A program made the translations under genes and the position numbers. The notes beneath the pieces are model-generated. The model saw only the letters and a list, made by a program, of their open reading frames with translations. It ran no database searches and was not told the origin of the DNA. This document shows, one piece after another, positions 55,024 through 63,468 of a DNA stretch of 64,000 bases. The stretch lies in NCBI RefSeq assembly GCF_017994015.1, contig NZ_JAGOLP010000001.1, positions 124,001 to 188,000 on the forward strand, given 5' to 3'. Numbering within the stretch: position 1 is the first letter of the stretch; the number at the start of each line of letters is the position of its first letter. Origin of the DNA: Ferrovibrio sp. Its GTDB lineage: Bacteria; Pseudomonadota; Alphaproteobacteria; Ferrovibrionales; Ferrovibrionaceae.

Positions 55024-55491
55024 ATGCGTTCACTTTTGCTCTGGCCCTTGCTGGCCGGCTGGCTGCCGGTTGCCGCTCTGGCGGCGGAACCGGCGCCGAT
55101 CCAGCCCAATCCCGCCGATCCGGCCGCGGCGGCGGCGCCACTGACTTATCGTTCGGCTTTCTCTACCGAGCTGCGCCCGCAGCAGCCGCCCCGCGGCGAT
55201 TGGCGCCAGGCCAATGACCGGGTGCGCGCAGTGGGTGGTTTTGCCGGTGCGCTGAAGGATGAGGCGCCTGCAACGCCGCCGCAGCACCAGCATGGCGAAA
55301 AGCAGCCGGACGGGCACAGGCACACCATGCCGGAACACAAAATGCCGAGCCATAAAATGCCGGATCACAAAATGTCTGAAAAATGTATGCCGGAACGCTG
55401 CATGCAAATGCGCGGGATGCACAAGCAGGGCCAGCCACAGGACGGCCAAAAGCATGACGGGCATCACCAGCATGGTGGAGACAAACCATGA
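55024..55491 (+). CDS. Periplasmic His/Met-rich copper-binding protein
   Basis: 155-aa protein: cleaved signal peptide (MRSLLLWPLLAGWLPVAALA), an Ala/Pro stretch and a metal-rich C-terminal third with repeated MPxHK units (MPEHKMPSHKMPDHKMSEK, ~101-119), CMPERCMQMRGM and a last GHHQHGG. Met/His arrays bind Cu(I)/Cu(II) (established for CopA/PcoE/CueP-like proteins); this one could act as a copper sponge. It overlaps the TolC-like gene by 4 bases. Confidence 0.75.
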   Translation: MRSLLLWPLLAGWLPVAALAAEPAPIQPNPADPAAAAAPLTYRSAFSTELRPQQPPRGDWRQANDRVRAVGGFAGALKDEAPATPPQHQHGEKQPDGHRHTMPEHKMPSHKMPDHKMSEKCMPERCMQMRGMHKQGQPQDGQKHDGHHQHGGDKP

Positions 55492-56831
55492 GCCCGCGCC
55501 TCAGTCTGTTTGCCCTGGCGCTGCTGCTGGGGGGCTGCGCAGCACCGCTGGCGCAGCAAGGCTTCACGGATATCACCGACCGCACCGCCAGCAGCATCGG
55601 CAGCCGGCCGGCCTGGCTGCTGAGCAGCGCGGATGAAGCCGCCGCGCGGCAGCGCCTGGACCAGTTGCTGGCCGCGCCACTTGATATTGATAGCGCGGTG
55701 CAGATTGCGCTGCTCAACAACCGCCATCTGCAACAGTCCTATGCCGAACTGGGTATCGGTGCCGCGGATCTGGCGGCGGCCAGGCGGCCGGAAAATCCAG
55801 GCATCGGTTTTGGCCGCTTCCGGCGCGGCCAGGAAATCGAGATAGAGCGCAGCCTGGGCTTCAACCTGCTCGGCCTGCTGGCCCTGCCGGTCACCGCCGG
55901 CATCGAGGAGCGCCGCTTTGAGCAGACCAAGCTGCGCCTGGCAGCGGAATCGCTGGCACTGGCTGCCCGGGTGAAACTGGCCTGGTATGATGCCGTGGCG
56001 GCGGCGCAACTGGCGCAGCATGCAGAACAGGTGACGGAAGCCGCCGCCACCCAGGCGGAATTGGCCCGCCGCATGCGTGCCGCCGGCAATTGGAGCCTGC
56101 TGGATTACAGCCGCGAACAGCTATTCCATGGCGAAGCGGCAGCCAGGCTGGCGAAAACCCGGCTGGCCGCCGACCGCGCCCGCGAAAAGCTCGGCCGGCT
56201 GCTGGGCCTGTGGGGCGCCGACATGGCCTATCGCCTGCCGGAACGCCTGCCGGCCCTGCCGGCTGCACCGCGCCAGATCGACAATATCGAAGCTGCCACC
56301 ATTGCAGGCCGGCTGGATATTCAGATGGCGCAGGCCGATCTGGCTGCGCTGGGCCGGGCGCATGGCCTGACCCAGGCGACCCGTTTCATCAACCTGCTGG
56401 AGACTGGCCTGGTGCGCAACAGCGAAAGCGGCCGCAAGGACCAGACCGGTTATGAACTGCGCCTGGAAGTGCCGCTATTCGATTTCGGCGATGCCCGCGC
56501 CACCCGGGCGGAACATCTGTATCGGCAGGGCCTGCAACATCTGGCGGCGCTGGCGGTGGATGCGCGTTCGGCGGCGCGCGAAAGTTATCTCGGCTATCGC
56601 ACCAGCTTTGACCTGGCACGCCACCACCAGCAGAACCTGCTGCCATTGCGGCAGAAAATCTCGGAGGAAATGCTGCTGCGCTACAACGGCATGCTGGTCA
56701 GTGTGTTTGACCTGCTGGCCGATGCCCGCGAGCAGATCCTGGCCACCGAAGCCGCGCTTGAAGCCCAGCGCGATTTCTGGCGCGCCGATACCGAACTCAG
56801 CTTCGTCACCCTGATCGCCCCGCAGGATTGA
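55488..56831 (+). CDS. TolC-family outer-membrane efflux protein (lipoprotein)
   Basis: 447-aa outer-membrane factor with a lipoprotein-type leader (LFALALLLGGCAAP, Cys ~17). The two repeats of the TolC fold are seen as LDIDSAVQIALLNNRHLQQSYAELGI (~62-87) and the EAATIAGRLDIQMAQADLAALG region (~268-290), with coiled-coil helices between. It would form the outer-membrane channel, but the usual RND pump and membrane-fusion genes (CusA, CusB) are absent from this operon. Confidence 0.86.
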   Translation: MSPRLSLFALALLLGGCAAPLAQQGFTDITDRTASSIGSRPAWLLSSADEAAARQRLDQLLAAPLDIDSAVQIALLNNRHLQQSYAELGIGAADLAAARRPENPGIGFGRFRRGQEIEIERSLGFNLLGLLALPVTAGIEERRFEQTKLRLAAESLALAARVKLAWYDAVAAAQLAQHAEQVTEAAATQAELARRMRAAGNWSLLDYSREQLFHGEAAARLAKTRLAADRAREKLGRLLGLWGADMAYRLPERLPALPAAPRQIDNIEAATIAGRLDIQMAQADLAALGRAHGLTQATRFINLLETGLVRNSESGRKDQTGYELRLEVPLFDFGDARATRAEHLYRQGLQHLAALAVDARSAARESYLGYRTSFDLARHHQQNLLPLRQKISEEMLLRYNGMLVSVFDLLADAREQILATEAALEAQRDFWRADTELSFVTLIAPQD

Positions 56832-56839
56832 GAAACATC

Positions 56840-58123
56840 ATGCTCACAAGACGCACACTTTTTGCCGCCGCCTCAGGCATAGCCGCCGCTGCCGTCAGCC
56901 GCTCGGCCCTGGCCAACCTGCCTGAACCGGCCTATGCCGCAACCGGCGCCAGCACCGCGCCGCCGGCCCTGCCCGGCAGTGGTCGGCCGTTTAACCCGGT
57001 GGTGACGCTGAACGGCTGGTCGGCGCCCTGGCGCATGAAGGATGGCTGGAAGGAATTCCATCTGGTGGCCGAGCCGGTGGTGCGCGAAATCGCCCCCGGC
57101 ATGAAGGCCAATCTGTGGGGCTATAACGGCCAGTCGCCCGGCCCCACCATCGAAGCGGTGGAGGGCGACCGGGTGCGTTTGTTTGTCACCAACAAACTGC
57201 CGGAGCACACTACGATCCACTGGCATGGTCAGATCCTGCCCAGCGGCATGGATGGCGTGGGCGGCCTGAGCCAGCCGCATATCAAGCCGGGCGAAACCTA
57301 TGTCTATGAGTTTCAGCTGCGCAAATCCGGCACCTTCATGTATCACCCGCATGCCGACGAGATGGTGCAGATGGCGATGGGCATGATGGGCATGTTCATC
57401 GTGCATCCGCGCGACCCGAACCAGTATCGTGTCGACCGCGACTTCGTGTTCCTGATGAACGCCTACGAAATCGCGCCCGGCGCCGCCACGCCGAAAGTGG
57501 TGGAGATGACCAACTTCAATCTATGGACCTGGAACAGCCGGGTGTTTCCCGGCATCGATCCGCTGCCGGTGCGGCTGGGCGACCGGGTGCGTATCCGCTT
57601 CGGCAACCTGACCATGACCAACCATCCGATCCATCTGCATGGCTATGATTTTGCCGTTACCGGCACCGATGGCGGCTGGGTGCCGCCGCAGGCACGCTGG
57701 CCGGAAGTGACCATCGATTGCCCGGTGGGGGCGATGCGCGCCTTTGAATTCGACGCCGTGCATCCAGGTGATTGGGCGTTTCACTGCCATAAGTCGCATC
57801 ACACCATGAATGCCATGGGCCATGACGTGCCGACCATGATCGGCGTAGATCACCATGGCCTGGCGCGCCGCATTGTGTCGCTGATCCCGGATTACATGGT
57901 GATGGGGGAACGCGGCATGGCCGATATGGGCGAGATGGAAATGGAATTGCCGGAAAACACCCTGCCGATGATGACCGGCAGCGGCCCGTTCGGCCCGCTG
58001 GAAATGGGCGGCATGTTCACTGTGGTGAAGGTGCGCGAGGGGCTGGGGCGCAACGATTACCGCGATCCGGGCTGGTATCGCAATCCGCCCGGCAGCGTGG
58101 CCTATAAATGGCCCAAGACCTGA
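56840..58123 (+). CDS. Periplasmic multicopper oxidase
   Basis: 427-aa enzyme with a twin-arginine leader (MLTRRTLFAAASGIAAAAVS). The copper sites are visible: HWHGQ (~128) and YHPHADEM (~173) for the T2/T3 sites, HPIHLHG (~265) and HCHKSHH-type plus a trailing Met in TMNAMG (~315) for T1/T3. Length and the NLWGYNGQSPGPTIEAVEGD segment fit the two-to-three-domain CopA/PcoA-like oxidases, which oxidise Cu(I). It starts 8 bases after the TolC-like stop. Confidence 0.9.
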   Translation: MLTRRTLFAAASGIAAAAVSRSALANLPEPAYAATGASTAPPALPGSGRPFNPVVTLNGWSAPWRMKDGWKEFHLVAEPVVREIAPGMKANLWGYNGQSPGPTIEAVEGDRVRLFVTNKLPEHTTIHWHGQILPSGMDGVGGLSQPHIKPGETYVYEFQLRKSGTFMYHPHADEMVQMAMGMMGMFIVHPRDPNQYRVDRDFVFLMNAYEIAPGAATPKVVEMTNFNLWTWNSRVFPGIDPLPVRLGDRVRIRFGNLTMTNHPIHLHGYDFAVTGTDGGWVPPQARWPEVTIDCPVGAMRAFEFDAVHPGDWAFHCHKSHHTMNAMGHDVPTMIGVDHHGLARRIVSLIPDYMVMGERGMADMGEMEMELPENTLPMMTGSGPFGPLEMGGMFTVVKVREGLGRNDYRDPGWYRNPPGSVAYKWPKT

Positions 58124-58159
58124 TCCCGCTTGCACAGCATTCGATTGAAGGAAAACATC

Positions 58160-58672
58160 ATGCTGAAACCATTCCTGCTCATTCTGCCTTTGCTGCTGGC
58201 TTCTGGCGCGGTCCTGGCTGCGCCGGACCACAAACATGGCGGCCATGGCAAGGGCCATCACGATCACGGCCCGGCAACATCCGGCTATGACGGCCATGCC
58301 GCAGCCTTAGGCGAACCGGGTGACCCCAAGGCAGCGACCCGTGTGGTGCAGGTCATCATGAAAGACACCATGCGTTTCGAGCCTGCCACGGTGACAGTGA
58401 AAAAAGGCGAGACGATCCGCTTTGTGGTGAAGAATGCCGGCCAGCTCAAACATGAGATGACCCTGGGCACCATGGCGGAATTGCTGGAACATGCCGAGGT
58501 GATGCAGCGTTTTCCCGATATGGAACATGACGATCCCAATGCCGTTACCGTGGCGCCGGGCGAAAGCCGGGAAATCCTGTGGAAATTCACCAAGGCCGGC
58601 AGTTTTGATTATGGCTGCCTGATCCCGGGCCATCTGCAAGGCGGCATGAAGGGCCGCATCATTGTACGATGA
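58160..58672 (+). CDS. Secreted cupredoxin-like protein
   Basis: 170-aa protein: signal peptide (~1-20, FLLILPLLLASGAVLA), a His-rich linker (HKHGGHGKGHHDHG, ~24-37) and a cupredoxin fold with the type 1 ligands: His in KHEMTLG (~97), Cys in YGCLIPGH (~154), His in PGH and Met in GGMKG (~165). It could receive copper from or pass electrons to the adjacent oxidase. It overlaps the next gene by 4 bases. Confidence 0.87.
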   Translation: MLKPFLLILPLLLASGAVLAAPDHKHGGHGKGHHDHGPATSGYDGHAAALGEPGDPKAATRVVQVIMKDTMRFEPATVTVKKGETIRFVVKNAGQLKHEMTLGTMAELLEHAEVMQRFPDMEHDDPNAVTVAPGESREILWKFTKAGSFDYGCLIPGHLQGGMKGRIIVR

Positions 58673-58974
58673 AGCGGCGCATGCAGACGTTGTTTGCCGG
58701 CACTATCGCCCTGCTGCTGATCGGCAGCGGGCCGGTCCAGGCGCAAACAATCGGCAGCGCCGAGGGTGAAATCCGCCGCATCGACAAGGAAGCCGGCAAG
58801 ATCACCATCCGGCATGGCCCGATTGCCGAGCTGGACATGCCGGCGATGAGCATGGTGTTCCGGCCGGTTGATCCGGCTTTGCTGGACCAACTGAAAACCG
58901 GCGACAAGGTGCGTTTTACCACCCGGCATGAAAACGGCACCTATTTTCTGCTGGACGCCACGCCGCAGAAATAG
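58669..58974 (+). CDS. CusF-like periplasmic copper-binding protein
   Basis: 101-aa protein with a signal peptide (~5-24) and a CusF-type OB fold: ITIRHGPIAELDMPAMSMVF (~45-64). His and the two Met of the Cu(I) site are kept, but the Trp that caps copper in E. coli CusF is replaced by Met (DMPAMSM). The family carries Cu(I)/Ag(I) to a CusB-type partner that is absent here. Last gene of the copper operon. Confidence 0.87.
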   Translation: MKRRMQTLFAGTIALLLIGSGPVQAQTIGSAEGEIRRIDKEAGKITIRHGPIAELDMPAMSMVFRPVDPALLDQLKTGDKVRFTTRHENGTYFLLDATPQK

Positions 58975-59039
58975 GTGCAGCCAGATGGCGTGATGCACGG
59001 CATAGTATTCGCCCGCATCACGCCGAAAGCCGCCCGCCC

Positions 59040-59897
59040 TTGCCGCCCACGTCCCTCAGCCAAGCCGAAATTGACCAATTGGCCGCCGGCCGCCGGGCCT
59101 TGCTGCAGGCAGCATGGCATAGCGGCTTGCGCCTGGAACTGCGCCAGGATTTTGCCGAATTGGCGGCGCTCAACCAGCAGCATCGCGCAAGCTGGCATGC
59201 CCTGGCGCCAAGCTTTGATCCACGCCAGGGCGGCATCGGGCCGCATAACGGCTTCTGGCTGCGCGGCTGCGCGGCCGATGGCCAGGTGGTGGCGACCCAG
59301 GCGGCACGCTTCTATGATTTTGGCAGCACAAGCCTGGGCCAGCATTTGTCTGAGCTGCGGCTGTTTTATGCTGCGCCTGCGCAGCAGGCGGCGCCGGGAG
59401 AAAGCTGCCAGGCGCCGGCGGAAGCCGGGCTGCTGCATGGCCGCGCCACGTTTTCAGGCGCCACCTGGGTGGCGCCGGCCTGGCGCGGGCGCGGCCTGGC
59501 CGGCATTCTGCCGCGGCTATCGCGCCTGCTGGCGCTGGCGCGCTGGCAGAGTGACCTGACTTTCAGCTTTGTGGCCGATGCTTTGCTGGCGCGCGGCCTG
59601 GCGGCAACCTATGGCTATCGCAACATCGCGCCCGGCATGCGCTGGCTGGCTGGCGATGGCACGGTGTTGTTTGCCGGCGCGCTGGTCTGGCTGCCGCGTC
59701 ACGCCTTGCTCGATGACCTGGCCGAATTCTGCGCCCGGCTGAACTCAGCCACGCCGCTCGGCCAGCACGGCGCCCAAAGCCATATCGGTGACGATGCGGA
59801 TCAGGTCGCGGCGCATCTGGTCGGTGACCTGGGGCACCTGGAAGCCATAGAGCAGGGTGTGGCGCGCATGGAACATGTGGTCGATGGCACCGAATAG
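59040..59897 (+). CDS. GNAT-like acyltransferase overlapping the TetR gene
   Basis: 285-aa protein starting with TTG at 59040 (MPPTSLSQAEIDQL); no ATG gives the full frame. It resembles the GNAT fold in TWVAPAWRGRGLAGILPRLSRLL (R-G-R-G-L-A loop, ~145-157), but substrate residues are not recognised. Beyond residue ~235 the frame runs for 153 bases through the 3' end of the convergent TetR gene, so its last ~50 residues are antisense to TetR and may be a non-conserved tail. Confidence 0.6.
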   Translation: MPPTSLSQAEIDQLAAGRRALLQAAWHSGLRLELRQDFAELAALNQQHRASWHALAPSFDPRQGGIGPHNGFWLRGCAADGQVVATQAARFYDFGSTSLGQHLSELRLFYAAPAQQAAPGESCQAPAEAGLLHGRATFSGATWVAPAWRGRGLAGILPRLSRLLALARWQSDLTFSFVADALLARGLAATYGYRNIAPGMRWLAGDGTVLFAGALVWLPRHALLDDLAEFCARLNSATPLGQHGAQSHIGDDADQVAAHLVGDLGHLEAIEQGVARMEHVVDGTE

Positions 59898-60404
59898 CGT
59901 GAAATAGAACAGCATCGGATCAACGGCGCGGAATTCGCCGCAGCGCTGGCCTTCCGCCAGCAGCTTGCGGTGAAACTCCACCACCGGGGTGACAAAAAAA
60001 TCCGAGACCTGCTGCGCCACCTCGGCACTGCTCTGATACAGCAGATCGTGGATCAGGCGGTTGAGATAGGGCGAGCGGTAATAGGCATTGACGATGCCGG
60101 CGATATGCAGCTTGAGCTTCTCGGTCGGCGTGGCGTTCTGCCGCAGCAGGGTGTTGAGCTGGCGCACAGCGGCCAGGGCATCGCGTTTGAGCAGGGCGGT
60201 GAGCAGGCCGGTCTTGCTGCCGAAATGATATTTGACCAGCGCGCCGTTCAGCCCCGACCGCGCCGCCACATCCTTCAGCGTCAATTCGGTGCTGCCTCGC
60301 TCGATCATCACGCTGCTGGCTGCTTGCAGCAGACGCGCCGGGGCATTGCCGCGCGTCTGGCGTTCGGTTTCAGAGGGCGCGCGGTCCCGATCTTCAACAA
60401 GCAT
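59745..60404 (-). CDS. TetR family transcriptional regulator
   Basis: 219-aa regulator: helix-turn-helix (~20-66: ARLLQAASSVMIERGSTELTLKDVAARSGLNGALVKYHFGSKTGLL in pieces) and a ligand domain (~70-215). It is divergent from the solute-binding protein gene and likely represses that gene, the acyl-CoA synthetase gene or both through the 60503 palindrome. The start at 60404 (MLVEDRDRAP) lies within the downstream copy of a 16-bp tandem repeat; the in-frame extension to 60494 reads over that repeat. Confidence 0.88.
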   Translation of the reverse strand: MLVEDRDRAPSETERQTRGNAPARLLQAASSVMIERGSTELTLKDVAARSGLNGALVKYHFGSKTGLLTALLKRDALAAVRQLNTLLRQNATPTEKLKLHIAGIVNAYYRSPYLNRLIHDLLYQSSAEVAQQVSDFFVTPVVEFHRKLLAEGQRCGEFRAVDPMLFYFTLFGAIDHMFHARHTLLYGFQVPQVTDQMRRDLIRIVTDMALGAVLAERRG

Positions 60405-60422
60405 GGTCTTCAACAAGCATGG
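60391..60422 (-). repeat. 16-bp tandem duplication over the TetR start codon
   Basis: Two exact copies of TCTTCAACAAGCATGG (60391-60406 and 60407-60422, + strand). Each carries an ATG on the minus strand. The upstream ATG (60420) opens a frame of eight codons (MLVEDHAC) ending in TGA past the true start (60404), so it is out of frame and could compete for initiation. Confidence 0.9.
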
Positions 60423-60502
60423 TCTGTAACAGGCATCATTCCGATTCCATTCCGGCAGGGCATTATCTACCGAAACCCAAGGAATTGAATCCACTATTAA
60501 TT

Positions 60503-60522
60503 ATTTAATTGACTAATTAAAT
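60503..60522. promoter_or_regulatory. Putative TetR operator
   Basis: Perfect dyad ATTTAATT-GACT-AATTAAAT (8-bp arms) in the AT-rich space between the divergent TetR gene (98 bases away) and the solute-binding protein gene (66 bases away). TetR-family operators are typically such short palindromes next to the regulator. Confidence 0.6.
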
Positions 60523-60588
60523 CCCTTTCGCCTTAATTTGCCCCGCCCAGAGAAGGCAGTGCCATCAAGGCCCATGGAGGAAATGCAG

Positions 60589-61851
60589 ATGAAGAAGACA
60601 AACCCGGCTGCCCAGAAGGCAACCCTGGCGAAAATCACCCTGGCCGGCGGACTGCTCGCCGCCCCGCTGGTCGCCCTGGGCCTGGCCCAGCCGCAGGCCG
60701 CGTTGGCGCAGGTTTCCGACAATGTGGTCCGCATCGCGGTGATGAATGACCAATCCTCAGCCTATTCCGACACATCCGGGCGCGGCTCGGCGGTGGCGGC
60801 GGAACTGGCAATTCAGGATGCCGGCGGCAAGGTGAATGGCCTGCCGGTGGAATTGCTGGTGGTGGACCACCAGAACAAGGCCGATATCGGCGCCACCCAG
60901 GCCAAGAAACTGATCGATGTGGATCGCGTCGATGCGCTGTTCGACATGGCGAATTCCTCCGTGTCGCTGGCGGTGCAGGAAATCACCCGCCAGGCCGGCA
61001 AGGTGGTGGTGCATGTCGGCAGTGCCCATGTTGATCTCTACGGCAAGGCCTGCTCGCCCACCGGCGCGCTGTGGCTGTATGACAGCCATGCGCTGGCCAA
61101 GGGCCTGGCCCATGCCATTTACGGGGCGCAGAGCAAAAACTGGTTTATGATCGTGGCCGATTACGCCTTTGGCCATGCCATGCAGCAGGATATGACCAAA
61201 ACCCTGGAAGCCCTGGGCGGCAAGGTCAGCGGCGCGGTGCGCCATCCGCTCGGCCAGGCCGACTTCTCCTCCTTCCTGCTGCAATCGGCCGGTTCCAACA
61301 CCAATGTGCTGGCGTTGCTGAATGCCGGCGCCGACACCACCAATGCCTTGAAACAGGCGGGCGAATTCGGCGTTACCGGCAAGGGCATGGTGGTGGCGAC
61401 ACCGATCTTCACCATCGTGAATGCCAAGGCGATCGGGCCGCAGCTGGCCCAGGGGACACAATTCCTGGCCGGCTATTACTGGGATGCGGATGACGCAAGC
61501 CGCGCCTTTGCCAAGCGCTTTGCCGAGAAGATGAAGCGGCCGCCCACCCATACCCAGGCCGGCGTGTATAGCGCGGTGAATCATTACCTGAAGGCCATTG
61601 CCGCCGCCAAAACCGATGACGGCCCGCAGGTGATGCGCAAGATGAAGGAACTGCCGGTCAACGATTTCATGACCAAAAATGCAAGCTTGCGCGAGGATGG
61701 CCGCCTGATGCGCGACATGCTGCTGTTGCAGGTGAAGAAGCCGGCCGATGTGAAAGGCGAGTGGGATCTGGCTGAAGTGCGCGGCGTGGCCAAGGCCGGC
61801 GACACCATCCGTCCGCTGGCCGAAGGCGGCTGCGCGCTGGTCAAATCCTGA
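60589..61851 (+). CDS. ABC transporter substrate-binding protein (type I, LivJ-like)
   Basis: 420-aa periplasmic protein: signal peptide (~12-42, ending QAALAQV), two-lobe Leu/Ile/Val-binding-type fold (VRIAVMNDQSSAYSDTSGRGSAVAAELAIQDAGGKVNG in pieces; VVHVGSAHVDLYG; NWFMIVADYAFGHAMQQDM; LLNAGADTTNALKQAGEFGV). Such proteins may bind branched-chain or aromatic acids or their derivatives; the ligand is unknown. The ATG at 60589 has GGAGG eight bases upstream. The permease and ATPase genes are not here. Confidence 0.88.
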   Translation: MKKTNPAAQKATLAKITLAGGLLAAPLVALGLAQPQAALAQVSDNVVRIAVMNDQSSAYSDTSGRGSAVAAELAIQDAGGKVNGLPVELLVVDHQNKADIGATQAKKLIDVDRVDALFDMANSSVSLAVQEITRQAGKVVVHVGSAHVDLYGKACSPTGALWLYDSHALAKGLAHAIYGAQSKNWFMIVADYAFGHAMQQDMTKTLEALGGKVSGAVRHPLGQADFSSFLLQSAGSNTNVLALLNAGADTTNALKQAGEFGVTGKGMVVATPIFTIVNAKAIGPQLAQGTQFLAGYYWDADDASRAFAKRFAEKMKRPPTHTQAGVYSAVNHYLKAIAAAKTDDGPQVMRKMKELPVNDFMTKNASLREDGRLMRDMLLLQVKKPADVKGEWDLAEVRGVAKAGDTIRPLAEGGCALVKS

Positions 61852-61873
61852 TCCTCTTCCTGCCCCCCAGGCC

Positions 61874-61903
61874 GGGCCGGGTGATGCATGCATTGCCCGG
61901 CCC
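61874..61903 (+). other. GC-rich hairpin between the solute-binding protein and acyl-CoA synthetase genes
   Basis: GGGCCGGG (61874-61881) pairs with CCCGGCCC (61896-61903) around a 14-base loop containing ATGCATGCAT. No T-run follows, so it may stabilise or cut back the upstream transcript, raising the binding protein above the synthetase (inference). Confidence 0.5.
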
Positions 61904-61926
61904 CTCGGCTCATTGCCGGAGGCTTC

Positions 61927-63468
61927 ATGCTGCATCCTTCGTTTCATGCCGCCCAGACGCCGGACAAGCCGGCCTATGTGATGGCAAAAACCGGCGAAAG
62001 CCTGAGTTACGCGGCGCTTGAACAGCGTGCCAACCAGGGCGCACAGCTTTTTCGCAGCCTGGGCCTGAAGCCGCAGGACCATATCGCGCTGCTGATTGAG
62101 AACAGCTTCGCCTTCCTGGAAATCTGCTGGGCAGCACAGCGCAGCGGCCTGTATTTCACCGCCATCAGCACCCACCTCACCGCCAGCGAGGCGGCCTATA
62201 TCGTGCGCGATTGCGGCGCCCGGGTGTTCATCACCTCGGCCGCCCTGGCCGATACCGCCGCCGCCATGGCGCCGCTGCTTGGCAACGGGGTCAGCTGCTT
62301 CATGGTGCATGGCACTGGACCTGGCTTTGCTGCCTGGGAAGCGGCCGCCGCCCAACAGCCGGCCAGCCCGATTGCCGATCAGGTGGTGGGCCTCGACATG
62401 CTCTATTCCTCCGGCACCACCGGGCAGCCCAAGGGCGTCAAGCCGGCCTTCACCGGCCAGGCAATCGGCTGGGTCAACCCGTTCATGTATCACCTGATCC
62501 ACACGCTGTGCGGCATGCAAGCCGACAGCATCTATCTCTCGCCGGCGCCGCTATATCATGCCGCGCCGCTGCGCTTCAGCATGATGGCCGCTGCCCTGGG
62601 CGCCACCGCCATCATCATGGAGAAATTCGAGCCGGAATTTTTCCTGCGCCTGGTGCAGCAGTATCGCGTCACGCATACACAACTGGTGCCGACCATGTTT
62701 GTGCGCCTGCTGAAACTGCCCGAGGCCGACAGGCGGCGCCATGATGTTGCCAGCCTGCGCGCCGCGATCCACGCCGCCGCGCCCTGCCCGGTTGAGATCA
62801 AGCAGCAGATGATCGACTGGTGGGGCCCGATCCTGACCGAATATTATGCCGGCACCGAAGCCAATGGCGTAACCCTGGCAGATTCAGCGGAATGGCTGGC
62901 GCATCGCGGCACCGTGGGCAAGGCGGCGGTGGGCGAAGTGAAGATTCTGGACGAGGCCGGCGCCGAATTGCCGCCCGGCCGGATCGGCGCCGTCTATTTC
63001 GCCGGCGGGCCGGCCTTTTCCTATCACAACGATGCCGAAAAGACGCGCAGCGCCTATAACGACAAGGGCTGGTCGACGCTGGGCGATGTTGGCTATCTCG
63101 ATGCCGATGGCTATCTCTATCTCACCGACCGGCAGTCTTACATGATCATTTCCGGCGGCGTGAATATCTATCCGCAGGAAACCGAGAATGTGCTGATCAA
63201 CCACCCGGCCGTGGCCGATGTGGCGGTGTTTGGCATACCCGATGCCGAGATGGGGGAGCAGGTCAAGGCGGTGGTGCAGTTGCAGGACCCGGCCCAGGCC
63301 AATGCTGACACGGCGCGGCTGTTGCTGGCCTATTGCCGCCAGCAGCTTTCGGCGGTGAAATGCCCGCGCAGCATTGATTTTGCCGTGACCTTGCCGCGCA
63401 CGCCAACCGGCAAGCTGGTCAAGCGGCTGCTGGTTGAGCAATACCGCCAGGCAGCGCCGCCCAACTAA
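61927..63468 (+). CDS. Acyl-CoA synthetase (AMP-binding, class I adenylate-forming)
   Basis: 513-aa ligase that activates a carboxylic acid through an acyl-adenylate to its CoA thioester. Seen: the P-loop YSSGTTGQPKGVKP (~160-173), the YYAGTEANGVTLADS A5-like motif (~306-320), GWSTLGDVGYLDADGYLYLTDR (~380-400) and the C-terminal catalytic Lys in TPTGKLVKRLL (~497). Being behind a solute-binding protein and TetR, it may activate the imported acid. ATG at 61927 follows GGAGGCTTC. Confidence 0.92.
   Translation: MLHPSFHAAQTPDKPAYVMAKTGESLSYAALEQRANQGAQLFRSLGLKPQDHIALLIENSFAFLEICWAAQRSGLYFTAISTHLTASEAAYIVRDCGARVFITSAALADTAAAMAPLLGNGVSCFMVHGTGPGFAAWEAAAAQQPASPIADQVVGLDMLYSSGTTGQPKGVKPAFTGQAIGWVNPFMYHLIHTLCGMQADSIYLSPAPLYHAAPLRFSMMAAALGATAIIMEKFEPEFFLRLVQQYRVTHTQLVPTMFVRLLKLPEADRRRHDVASLRAAIHAAAPCPVEIKQQMIDWWGPILTEYYAGTEANGVTLADSAEWLAHRGTVGKAAVGEVKILDEAGAELPPGRIGAVYFAGGPAFSYHNDAEKTRSAYNDKGWSTLGDVGYLDADGYLYLTDRQSYMIISGGVNIYPQETENVLINHPAVADVAVFGIPDAEMGEQVKAVVQLQDPAQANADTARLLLAYCRQQLSAVKCPRSIDFAVTLPRTPTGKLVKRLLVEQYRQAAPPN

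Noticed and set aside
55310..55470. Repeats in the His/Met-rich gene as a CRISPR or VNTR
   Set aside because: Codon-level MPxHK repeats, irregular at the DNA level and in frame with a signal peptide.
60757..62520. 587-aa open frame on the minus strand across the solute-binding protein and synthetase
   Set aside because: Antisense to two recognisable genes; composition is His/Gly/Gln/Arg-rich as expected of a shadow frame.
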